Assembly (NCBI GenBank): GCA_002335385.1
Contig: DCVK01000020.1
Span: 62,943 to 83,887 of the forward strand
Direction of reading: 5' to 3'
DNA length: 20,945 bases
DNA from: Candidatus Aminicenantes bacterium UBA2190
Lineage (GTDB): Bacteria; Acidobacteriota; Aminicenantia; UBA2199
Shown here: piece after piece, positions 14,244 to 20,929 of the stretch
Numbering within the stretch: the stretch's first letter is position 1
How the letters are laid out: each line of letters opens with the position of its first letter
Notes under the pieces: model-generated
The model's database searches: none
What the model saw: only the letters and a program-made list of their open reading frames with translations
Told to the model about the DNA's origin: nothing
Translations under genes and position numbers: made by a program

Positions 14244-15730
14244 AGCGCGGCAAACGGTTCCGGATCGCTTGGTTCCTGCCGCTCCTGCTGCTGGCGGGAC
14301 TGGCCTGTTTCTCCTGCGCCTCGCTGCCCCGCGCGCCCGAGGAAGCCCGCGTCGTCATCCTCCACTTCAACGACGTGCACGGCAAGATCGACAATTTTGC
14401 CAAGGTAGCGGCCCGCATCGACGCCGAGCGCCGCGGCGGCGCCGACGTACTGCTGCTCTGCGCCGGGGACAACTTCACCGGCAATCCGATCATCGACCAG
14501 TACCAGCCCCCGGGCGAGCCGATGCTCGAGTTGCTCAACCGCCTGGGCGTCGACCTGCTCACCCCCGGCAACCACGAGTTCGACTTCGGCCTGGAGAACC
14601 TCAAGCGCTTCGCCGCCCGCGTCCGCTTCCCCATCGTCTCGGCCAACATCCATCCCCAGCCCGGCAGCGAGATCCCCAACATGACCCCCTCGCGGCTGCT
14701 GACCACCCGTAGCGGCGTGCGCGTCGCCGTTTTCGGCCTGATCCAGATCGAACCCGGCAACGGCCTGCCCTCCACCCACCCCGACCGGGTGCGAGGGCTC
14801 AATTTCAGCGAGCCGCTGAAGAAGGCTTTGGAGATGAAGCCCCTGCGCCGCGGGGCCGATGTCTTGCTGGCCCTGTCCCACATGGGCTTCGAAGACGACG
14901 TGAAGCTGGCCAAGTCCATGCCCGAGCTGGACGCGATCATCGGCGGCCACTCGCACACCCGCGTCGATCCCGCCGAGACCGTCAACGGCGTGCTGGTGGC
15001 CCAGGCCGGCAGCGACCTGCGCTACCTGGGCAGGGTGGAGCTGCTCGTCCGCGGCGGCCGCGTGGTGGAGAAGAAAGGCGGGCTGATCGACGTGAAGGAG
15101 CTCAAGGACGAGGACCCCGAGGTCAAGGCCATGATCGAGCGCTTCAACGACAACCCGGCGTTCTCCCGCGTCATCGTCACCGCCTCCTTCGCCATCACCG
15201 GCAAGGACGCGCTCGGCTGCCTGATGACCGATGCCATGCGCGCGGCCCACGGCCTGGACGTGGCCTTCCAGAACGAGGGCGGCATCCGCCTGCGCCGCCT
15301 GAACGAGGACATCACCATCAAGGACGTCTACACCCTCGATCCGTTCGGCAACGAGGTGATCGAGATCGCCATGAACGCCGGGGAGATGCGCTCGCTGATC
15401 CGCGACTCGTTCCTGAAGGGCAACGAGATCGACCTGCAGGTCTCAGGGCTCTCCTATACGGTGCGCACCGACGGGGAGCTGCGCATCCAAGGCATCGATC
15501 TGCGCGGTCCTGACGGCGCCGCGCTCGCCGAGGACAGGGACTTCCGGGTCGGTCTCTCGAGCTACGTCGCCAGCTCCTATGAGTTCAAGCATCGGGACCC
15601 GGGCCGGTCGCTGGCCGCCACCACCGCCGAGGCCCTGATCCGCTTCCTGGAGGGAAAACCCGACCTCTCCATTTACCGCGGCATCCGGCGCGCCTTCCAG
15701 GACCCGCCCGGCCGCAACGACCGCTACTGA
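14240..15730 (+). CDS. Exported 5'-nucleotidase/metallophosphatase, UshA family
   Basis: 496 aa. Hydrolyses nucleotides or related phosphoesters outside the cytoplasm, releasing nucleosides. The N-terminus has a signal helix (FLPLLLLAGLACFSCASLP); the cysteines there might be a weak lipobox. The metallophosphatase domain has ligands in H42-FND45-VH47, CAGDNFTG, G110-NHEFD115 and GGHSH (235-239). The C-terminal 5'-nucleotidase domain (about 320-480) contains QNEGGIR (345-350), the substrate-binding NxGGIR motif. AGGAGGG lies 7 nt before the ATG. Its start overlaps the upstream small gene, and thymidine kinase follows after 20 nt. This fits a pathway of nucleotide breakdown, uptake and rephosphorylation. 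UDP-sugar hydrolase or another diester activity is possible. Confidence 0.9.
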   Translation: MKRGKRFRIAWFLPLLLLAGLACFSCASLPRAPEEARVVILHFNDVHGKIDNFAKVAARIDAERRGGADVLLLCAGDNFTGNPIIDQYQPPGEPMLELLNRLGVDLLTPGNHEFDFGLENLKRFAARVRFPIVSANIHPQPGSEIPNMTPSRLLTTRSGVRVAVFGLIQIEPGNGLPSTHPDRVRGLNFSEPLKKALEMKPLRRGADVLLALSHMGFEDDVKLAKSMPELDAIIGGHSHTRVDPAETVNGVLVAQAGSDLRYLGRVELLVRGGRVVEKKGGLIDVKELKDEDPEVKAMIERFNDNPAFSRVIVTASFAITGKDALGCLMTDAMRAAHGLDVAFQNEGGIRLRRLNEDITIKDVYTLDPFGNEVIEIAMNAGEMRSLIRDSFLKGNEIDLQVSGLSYTVRTDGELRIQGIDLRGPDGAALAEDRDFRVGLSSYVASSYEFKHRDPGRSLAATTAEALIRFLEGKPDLSIYRGIRRAFQDPPGRNDRY

Positions 15731-15750
15731 CCGGCCCAGGAGAATAAGCC

Positions 15751-16320
15751 ATGGCCCAGCTCTATTTCCGCTACTCGACCATGAACGCCGGCAAGTCCAC
15801 CGAGATCCTCAAGATCGCCCACAACTACGAGGAGCAGAACAAGCACGCCCTGCTCTTCACGCCGGCCCTCGACGATCGCTTCGGCCGCGGCAAGATCACC
15901 TCGCGCATGGGTTTCCAGCGCGATGCCGCGATCATTGGCAAGGACACCGACATGCTGCGCCTCGCCGAGGAGGCCAAGCCCGACTGCGTGCTGGTCGACG
16001 AGGGGCAGTTCCTTAGCCGCGGGCAGGTGGTCGTGCTGACGCGCATCGTTGACCGCCTGAACATCCCGGTCATCGTCTACGGCCTGAAGAACGACTACCG
16101 CAACCACCTGTTCCCCGGCAGCGAGGCGCTGCTGCTCTTCGCCGACAAGGTGGAGGAGGTCAAGGCGGTTTGCTGGTACTGCACCAAGAAGGCGACCATG
16201 CTGCTCAAGTACAAGGACGGCCAACCGGTGGGCGAGGGGCCGCAGATCGAGATCGGCGGCAACGACAAGTATGTTTCCGTCTGCAGGAAATGCTACGGGC
16301 AGAGGCTGGAGATCAAGTAA
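15751..16320 (+). CDS. tdk: Thymidine kinase, type II
   Basis: Phosphorylates thymidine (and deoxyuridine) with ATP in the cytoplasmic salvage pathway. 189 aa, the standard length of the bacterial tetrameric type. Walker A is STMNAGKS (9-16). The catalytic glutamate is E84 in VDEGQF. The zinc pairs C141/C144 (CWYC) and C178/C181 (CRKC) are complete, and the lasso region GGNDKYVSVCRKCY is present. AGGAGA just upstream fixes the ATG. It is the last gene of the operon with the small beta-grasp-like protein and the 5'-nucleotidase. The stop is followed at once by a repeat region. Confidence 0.96.
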   Translation: MAQLYFRYSTMNAGKSTEILKIAHNYEEQNKHALLFTPALDDRFGRGKITSRMGFQRDAAIIGKDTDMLRLAEEAKPDCVLVDEGQFLSRGQVVVLTRIVDRLNIPVIVYGLKNDYRNHLFPGSEALLLFADKVEEVKAVCWYCTKKATMLLKYKDGQPVGEGPQIEIGGNDKYVSVCRKCYGQRLEIK

Positions 16321-16377
16321 AGTTCGAGGCTACGCTTCGTGTCCCCTTGGGGGATTCGAAGTTCGATGTTCGATGTT
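16321..16377. repeat. Partial copy of the TTCGAAG heptamer arm
   Basis: Directly after tdk, AGTTCGAGG and then TTCGAAG TTCGATG TTCGATG TTGAAG (about 16356-16382) repeat the outer arm of the elements at 4709 and 10822, but the 8-bp inner arms are missing. A short hairpin, CCCCTTGGGG, lies between. The array runs straight into the next repeat. Confidence 0.6.
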
Positions 16378-16390
16378 GAAGAAAAAACCG

Positions 16391-16532
16391 AAGGCAAAAG
16401 GCAAAAGTAAAAAGGCAAAAGTGAAGAATAAAGCCCTATCAAGATATTTTTGCGGTTATTGCGAAATATTTCTTTTCTTGCCTTTTGCCTTTTGCCTTTC
16501 GCCTTTTGCCTTTTTCTTGCCGTCTGCCGTCT
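16391..16532. repeat. GGCAAAA / TGCCTTT heptamer hairpin followed by GCCGTCT units
   Basis: The left arm is GGCAAAA GGCAAAA GTAAAAA GGCAAAA (16393-16420). The right arm is five units of TGCCTTT or CGCCTTT (16479-16513) on an exact 7-bp period and complementary to the left. An inner AT-rich imperfect stem (about 16441-16474) holds the loop. Two GCCGTCT units follow (16519-16532), matching the heptamer family near yjbQ. It ends about 28 nt before the EamA gene, which has no visible promoter or ribosome site of its own. Confidence 0.85.
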
Positions 16533-16560
16533 GCCCGGCGCCGCCCGCCATCTCCCGCCC

Positions 16561-17445
16561 ATGATCATCCCCGTCCTCAACGCCGGCTCCCTGCAGCGCC
16601 TGCGCGCGTCGACGCACTTCGGCATCCTGGCCATGGTCGCCACCGCCTTCCTCTGGAGCATCGCCGGGCTGTTCATCAAGGTCATCGACTGGCACCCGTT
16701 CGCCATCGCCGGCATGCGCAGCCTGATCTCCTCGCTGGTCGTGCTGGCCTGGCTGCGGCGGCCGCACATCCACTGGTCGCCGGCGCAGGTCGGCGCCGCC
16801 CTGACCCAGGCCGGCACCATGCTGCTTTTCGTCGTGGCCAACAAGACCACCACCGCCGCCAACGCCATTTTGCTGCAGTACGTGGGGCCGGTCTTTACCG
16901 CCATCCTCGGCGCCTGGCTCCTCAAGGAGCGCACGCGCTGGGAGCACTGGGCCGCCTTCGCCTTCGTCGGCGCCGGCATGGCGCTGCTGTTCATGGACAA
17001 GCTGGGCGGCGGGCGGCTGCTGGGCAACATCCTGGCGCTCCTGTCCGGGCTGCTGTTCAGCTTCTATTACATTTTCATGCGCATGCAGAAAGACGGCTCG
17101 CCGCTGGAGTCGATTCTGCTGGCCCATTGGCTCACCGCGGCCATCGGCCTGGGCGTGGCGCTCTTCCTGCCCTGGCCCGCTGTCACCTGGAAGGCGGCCG
17201 GCGCCATCGCCATGCTGGGCATCTTCCAGGTCGGGGTGGCGGCGATCCTGTTCACCGCGGCCATCCGGCGCGTGACCGCGGTCACCGCCAACCTGATCGC
17301 CGTCATCGAGCCGGTCTTCAACCCGCTGTGGGTCTTCCTGGCCCTGGGCGAAAAGCCCGGGGCCCACGCCATCATCGGCGGCGCGATCATCATCGCCGCC
17401 GTGACCGGAGCGTCCGTTGTCAGCGCCCGGAGAGCAACTGCGTGA
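16561..17445 (+). CDS. EamA-family drug/metabolite transporter
   Basis: 294 aa with about ten membrane helices in two EamA repeats: repeat 1 at about 20-145 (FGILAMVATAFLWSIAGLFIKVI to GAGMALLFMD) and repeat 2 at about 155-290 (LGNILALLSGLLFSFYYIFMR to GGAIIIAAVTGASVVS). These inner-membrane permeases usually export amino acids or other small metabolites; the substrate is unknown. The second repeat keeps the conserved ending ANLIAVIEPVFNPLWVFLALGEKP. ATG 16561 was chosen because an in-frame extension to 16450 would be read from the TGCCTTT heptamer repeat, giving meaningless FCLLPFAF residues. No clear Shine-Dalgarno is seen. It could be read through from tdk across the hairpin. Confidence 0.87.
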   Translation: MIIPVLNAGSLQRLRASTHFGILAMVATAFLWSIAGLFIKVIDWHPFAIAGMRSLISSLVVLAWLRRPHIHWSPAQVGAALTQAGTMLLFVVANKTTTAANAILLQYVGPVFTAILGAWLLKERTRWEHWAAFAFVGAGMALLFMDKLGGGRLLGNILALLSGLLFSFYYIFMRMQKDGSPLESILLAHWLTAAIGLGVALFLPWPAVTWKAAGAIAMLGIFQVGVAAILFTAAIRRVTAVTANLIAVIEPVFNPLWVFLALGEKPGAHAIIGGAIIIAAVTGASVVSARRATA

Positions 17446-17513
17446 CAGGGAAGAACAGAACTCGGCGTAAGGTTCAGGGCCAAAGGCGCAGGGTGAAAGA
17501 TAGGTATTCATAG

Positions 17514-17687
17514 GACTTAAATTCCAAATAACAAGCACCAAATTACAAATAAATTCCAAATTCCAATCACCCAATGACCCAAACGAAGAAAGGGCATGCA
17601 ATTTCAAGGGGGATTTTGTTTTGGAAATTGGAATTTGGAGCTTGGAATTTGTTTGTTATTTGGAATTTGGGATTTGGAATTTAAGTC
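17514..17687. repeat. AAATTCC / TTGGAAT heptamer hairpin
   Basis: The tips are perfect 16-bp inverted arms, GACTTAAATTCCAAAT (17514-17529) and its complement (17672-17687). The left side holds heptads AAATTCC, AAATAAC, AAGCACC, AAATTAC, then after a 4-bp slip AAATTCC, AAATTCC, AATCACC. The right side runs for nine units on an exact 7-bp period from 17621 (TTGGAAA TTGGAAT TTGGAGC TTGGAAT and so on). It occupies most of the 400-nt gap after the EamA gene. The left tip sequence recurs at 20907-20922. Confidence 0.88.
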
Positions 17688-17868
17688 TTCCGATTGCAGC
17701 TTTTCTTCCCGTCAACCGTCTACCGTCTACCGTAAACCGATTTCAAATCATGGCAGTCGCCGTCCACCGTCTGCCGGGTTTCCCTGCCGGATGTTCAAAT
17801 TCAGTTATAATCCCTTCATGAAAAGTCATCGCAAGGAATTGTGGTTTCAGACGCCCGGCCGCCGGGCC
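17665..17868 (+). repeat. Inverted arm A: heptamer array, promoter and yjbQ start
   Basis: Inverted copy of 20763-20929. The outer 56 nt differ at one position and the inner 84 nt (17785-17868) at nine. Between them are CCGTCAA CCGTCTA CCGTCTA CCGTAAA CCGATTT (17709-17743), plus about 37 nt absent from arm B. It contains TATAAT at 17806-17811 and ends exactly after codon 17 of a yjbQ reading frame. Confidence 0.9.
17806..17811 (+). promoter_or_regulatory. Leaderless -10 box in arm A
   Basis: TATAAT ends 6 nt before the ATG at 17818, identical in spacing to the yjbQ promoter. If active, it would transcribe antisense into the 3' end of the membrane spermidine-synthase-like gene. Confidence 0.55.
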
Positions 17869-17901
17869 ATGACCCACATGGCGACGAAGGCGACGGCATA
17901 A
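17818..17901 (+). pseudogene. 5' fragment of a yjbQ-like gene
   Basis: The first 17 codons (MKSHRKELWFQTPGRRA) match the complete yjbQ at 20394-20813. The frame then leaves homology and ends after 27 residues. Of the six codons that differ from the full gene, five are synonymous and one is Lys for Arg. The fragment therefore diverged while coding and has not decayed as a random relic. It keeps a promoter-start arrangement identical to yjbQ and overlaps the end of the minus-strand gene at 17847-20258. It may be a truncated copy or the inactive half of an invertible arrangement. Confidence 0.75.
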
Positions 17902-20258
17902 CTCGCCAGGCCGGTCCAGAAGGAGCGTGTAATCCCCCAGTTGAGCGAGACCGCCATGGCCGCTACCGATGCCAGGACCGACATGGCGCCGTTGATCCCC
18001 CAGTACCAGGGAGTCAGGTGCGCCTGCCGGCGGCGGGCCAGGCGCATGCCCAGGGGAAATGCCGTCCCCATCAGGATCCCCGGCGGGAACAGCAGCCCCA
18101 CGGCGATGGCGATGCGCACGGGAGTCACGGCGCCGCGGAATGCCCCCAGCAGCAGCGGCGTAATCATTCCGAAGACAAACAGGACGGCCAAGAGCGCCGC
18201 CATGATGCGGATGCCTGGAAGACGGGCGTCCGCCGGGTCGATGTTGCGCGCCAGGAAACTACCCAGGCTGCAGGCCAGCAGCAACGAGAAAAGGACCACC
18301 GTCAGGCCGTAGTTGGGATGGCCCAGGAAGACGGACAGCCGCTGCATCTGGGCGATCTCGATCATCATGAAGCCGATGCCGATGCCGGAGAAGAAGAGGA
18401 AAAAGGGCCAGGCGCCGCGGAACGACGCCCGCCGCGAGGTCAAGGCCAGGGGCACGACGATGCCCAGGACGACCAGTATGAAAACCACGGCCAGCAGCAC
18501 GCCCAGGATCAGCACTGCCCGGCTGTTGAACGGCAGGCGATCGGAATGGATCCACAGGCGAAAGTCGAACGCGTCCCTGAACCGGAGCATGTTGAAGAAG
18601 AAGGGACTGTCGTCGGTGGGTGCCGTGATGTTCAGGGGGAAGGCGGAGATGAACTCGGCGGCCTGCGGCGAAACCAGCTGAGCGAACGGCGGGTCGGCGA
18701 TGATGCCCGGGGCAACCACGATCTCGAATCCCAGGCGTTGGCATTCGGCCGAAAGCAAAGCGACCTCGGCCGGCGTGAACGGGGAACGGTTCATGAGCAA
18801 AGTCCCCACCCCCAGGGCGCGGTCGTATCGGCCGAGCATGTGCCGGACGATCACGAGGTGGGCCCCCGGGTCCCGCACGCCCCGCTGCCGGAGCGCCTGG
18901 ATCGCCAGGTTGGCGAGCCGGAGCATCTCCGCCGGGTTGGCGGTGAACCAGCGCGACACGGTCAGAATGCCGCCGGGATGCAGGCGGTCGAGGAAGACTC
19001 CCCAGGCGTCGATGGTATACAAGGCGTTCTCGGACAGGACAAAGGCGCCGGCGGCGGTAGCCGACCACGTGTCGATCAGGGAAAGCTGGATCAGGTCGAA
19101 GCTCGACTTCGTGCGGGTCAGGTAGGAACGGGCCTCGTCGTTGACGAAGCGCACGCCCGGCCGGCGGTCCAAGTGCCCGGTGAACTCGCCGAAATCCCCG
19201 TTCACCGCGGCGATGATGTCGCGGTTGATCTCCACGCCGGTGATCGAGCGCTGCGAAAAAGCCAGGGCTGACAGGACGTCGCGGCCGCCGCCCGTACCGA
19301 CGATCAGCACATCGGCGCCGGGACGGATGAAATGGGCGATGTTGGTAATGTCGTATTTCAGGTACTCCAGGTCCTCCAGCCGGCCGTCAAAGCGGGTCAA
19401 CACGGTGCCGGCCGTGGCATCGATGTCCATGTAAAGCTGCTGGACCGGCGCGGTTTTGGGCAAGCGGTCGCTCAGACCCCATCCCAGGGGCTTGGTCAGG
19501 AATTCCCGGTGTATGGCCACGCGGGCGTAGGAGCTCCATTTTTCATGGGCCAGGTCACCCTCCTTCACCCCCTTGACCCACTTGATCGCCAGCGGCTTGT
19601 CCTTCGGTTCCCTGACAGCGGCCTGGAAAATGGCGATGCCCGCCAGCGACAAGCAAACGACCAGCGACAAGCGGCGCAGTTTTTTCTCCTGCGCCTCATG
19701 GGCGAAAAGAAGCGCCGCCACGCCTGCCGTGAACGCGACGAAGACGACCGAATTCGGTCCGTCCAGCGGACCCAGGATGAAGGAGAGCAGGAAGGAGCCG
19801 ACCGCCGCCCCGGCCAGGTCGGCGGCGTACAGCTTGCCGACGCGGGAGGGAAAGCGGGTCAAGGCGATGGTGACGCAAATGCCGGCGAAGATGAAGGGCA
19901 TGGCCAGCACGCAGAAGGTCAACGCCACCGATGCCAGTCCCGCCACGGTCACCGCCGGCTGGAAGCGGATATGGATATGCGCCAGGAAGGAGAGGAGGGC
20001 CCACAGGGAAAAGAGCAGGGCCTGCTGGGCCAGCTGGGACTTGGCGCGCTCGGGAGTGAAATGGTTCGGCCGCAGGTACACGATGATCGCTCCCACGGTC
20101 ATGCCGAACATGGCGATGGAAATGGCCATGAAGGCGAAGTGGTACCACATGGTGACACTGAAGATCCTCGTCATCAGGATTTCGAGCAGCAGCGTCGCCA
20201 GGGTGACGAGGAACAGCCCGGCGTAGAGCCTTTTCCCGACCGCGAGCTCAGTCTGCAT
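17847..20258 (-). CDS. Polytopic membrane protein with spermidine synthase-like core
   Basis: 803 aa. An N-terminal membrane domain of about six helices (residues 8-205) is followed by a SpeE-like Rossmann domain (about 240-545) with the nucleotide-binding loop VLIVGTGGGRD (around 318-327) and the acidic GVEINRDI (about 344-351). Six or seven further helices follow (560-795). This matches the fused membrane/spermidine-synthase-like family, whose substrate and reaction are mostly unknown, so polyamine synthesis should not be assumed. GGGAGA lies about 8 nt before the ATG. The final residues (RRPGV) and the stop codon are read from the complement of the yjbQ fragment in arm A, so its original C-terminus may have been replaced. 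It follows yjbQ after 135 nt and may share its transcript. Confidence 0.85.
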   Translation of the reverse strand: MQTELAVGKRLYAGLFLVTLATLLLEILMTRIFSVTMWYHFAFMAISIAMFGMTVGAIIVYLRPNHFTPERAKSQLAQQALLFSLWALLSFLAHIHIRFQPAVTVAGLASVALTFCVLAMPFIFAGICVTIALTRFPSRVGKLYAADLAGAAVGSFLLSFILGPLDGPNSVVFVAFTAGVAALLFAHEAQEKKLRRLSLVVCLSLAGIAIFQAAVREPKDKPLAIKWVKGVKEGDLAHEKWSSYARVAIHREFLTKPLGWGLSDRLPKTAPVQQLYMDIDATAGTVLTRFDGRLEDLEYLKYDITNIAHFIRPGADVLIVGTGGGRDVLSALAFSQRSITGVEINRDIIAAVNGDFGEFTGHLDRRPGVRFVNDEARSYLTRTKSSFDLIQLSLIDTWSATAAGAFVLSENALYTIDAWGVFLDRLHPGGILTVSRWFTANPAEMLRLANLAIQALRQRGVRDPGAHLVIVRHMLGRYDRALGVGTLLMNRSPFTPAEVALLSAECQRLGFEIVVAPGIIADPPFAQLVSPQAAEFISAFPLNITAPTDDSPFFFNMLRFRDAFDFRLWIHSDRLPFNSRAVLILGVLLAVVFILVVLGIVVPLALTSRRASFRGAWPFFLFFSGIGIGFMMIEIAQMQRLSVFLGHPNYGLTVVLFSLLLACSLGSFLARNIDPADARLPGIRIMAALLAVLFVFGMITPLLLGAFRGAVTPVRIAIAVGLLFPPGILMGTAFPLGMRLARRRQAHLTPWYWGINGAMSVLASVAAMAVSLNWGITRSFWTGLASYAVAFVAMWVMARRPGV

Positions 20259-20393
20259 GGCCGTGGTCTCCCAAGCGCTGGGAAGAAGCAGGAAAGAGGA
20301 AGGAAAAGTGAAACAACGGGGAACATCGCGATGAGTGCTTTTTTTCGCTCAAGATGGCCTCTCTTTCTACTGCTTGATTCCTGGACTTTCCCT
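20259..20393. other. Gap between yjbQ and the membrane spermidine synthase-like gene
   Basis: 135 nt with no gene and no convincing promoter or terminator. On the minus strand it is pyrimidine-rich (runs of TTCC and CTTCC type) just before GGGAGA, the ribosome site of the downstream gene. The absence of a promoter favours co-transcription from yjbQ. Confidence 0.4.
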
Positions 20394-20813
20394 TCATTCG
20401 CCGATGATTTTCACCAGCACGCGCTTCTTCCTGCGGCCGTCGAACTCGCCGTAGAAGACCTGCTCCCAGGGGCCCAGGTCGAGCTTTCCCCGCGTGATGG
20501 CCACGACCACTTCGCGGCCCATCACCTGGCGCTTGAGGTGGGCGTCACCGTTGTCCTCGCCGCTGAGGTTGTGGCGGTAGGCTGAGACCGGTTCGTGCGG
20601 CGCCAGCTTCTCCAGCCATTTCTCGTAGTCCTGGTGTAGCCCCGATTCATCATCGTTGATGAATACCGAGGCGGTGATGTGCATGGCGTTGACCAGGGCC
20701 AGCCCTTCCTGGACGCCGCTTTCCTGCAGCGCCTGTTCGACCTCGGGGGTGATGTTGATGAAGGCGCGCCGGCCGGGCGTCTGGAACCATAGTTCCCTGC
20801 GATGGCTTTTCAT
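20394..20813 (-). CDS. yjbQ: YjbQ/UPF0047 family protein
   Basis: 139 aa, the usual length of this small trimeric family. Conserved parts are present: TPGRRAFINITPEV at the start, NAMHITASVFINDDESGLHQDYEKWLEKLAP in the middle, then YRHNLSGEDNGDAHLKRQVMG and GKLDLGPWEQVFYGEFDG. The family's physiological role is uncertain; some members show weak thiamin-phosphate synthase activity in complementation tests. The ATG at 20813 has no Shine-Dalgarno; the promoter's TATAAT ends 6 nt before it. Its promoter and first 17 codons are repeated in inverted orientation at 17665-17868. Confidence 0.94.
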   Translation of the reverse strand: MKSHRRELWFQTPGRRAFINITPEVEQALQESGVQEGLALVNAMHITASVFINDDESGLHQDYEKWLEKLAPHEPVSAYRHNLSGEDNGDAHLKRQVMGREVVVAITRGKLDLGPWEQVFYGEFDGRRKKRVLVKIIGE

Positions 20814-20929
20814 AAAGGGATTATAACTGAATTTGAACGTCCGGCATAGGAAATCGGCAGACGGTGGACGGTTGACGGTTGACGGGAAGATAAGCTGCAA
20901 TCGGAAGACTTAAATTCCAAATCCCAAAT
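20763..20929 (-). repeat. Inverted arm B: heptamer array, promoter and yjbQ start
   Basis: Partner of arm A. On the minus strand the heptamers are CCGTCAA CCGTCAA CCGTCCA CCGTCTG CCGATTT, then the shared promoter block and yjbQ codons 1-17. Unlike arm A it continues into the complete gene. GACTTAAATTCCAAAT (20907-20922, plus strand) is the same 16-mer as the left tip of the hairpin at 17514, so another such hairpin probably continues beyond the window. Confidence 0.9.
20820..20825 (-). promoter_or_regulatory. Leaderless -10 box of yjbQ
   Basis: TATAAT on the minus strand, 6 nt (CCCTTT) before the ATG, placing +1 on the start codon. No convincing -35 hexamer is visible. Confidence 0.65.

Noticed and set aside
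16450..16560. Earlier start for the EamA transporter
   Set aside because: The added residues are the translation of the TGCCTTT array and would place extra repeat-derived sequence before the first helix.
17841..19271. 476-codon plus-strand frame opposite the spermidine-synthase-like gene
   Set aside because: Arg/Gln/Gly/His-rich translation with no motif. The minus frame has the SAM-type loop and membrane helices.
17665..20929. Insertion sequence or composite transposon bounded by inverted arms
   Set aside because: The enclosed gene is not a transposase, the arms contain host gene sequence and no target-site duplication is evident.
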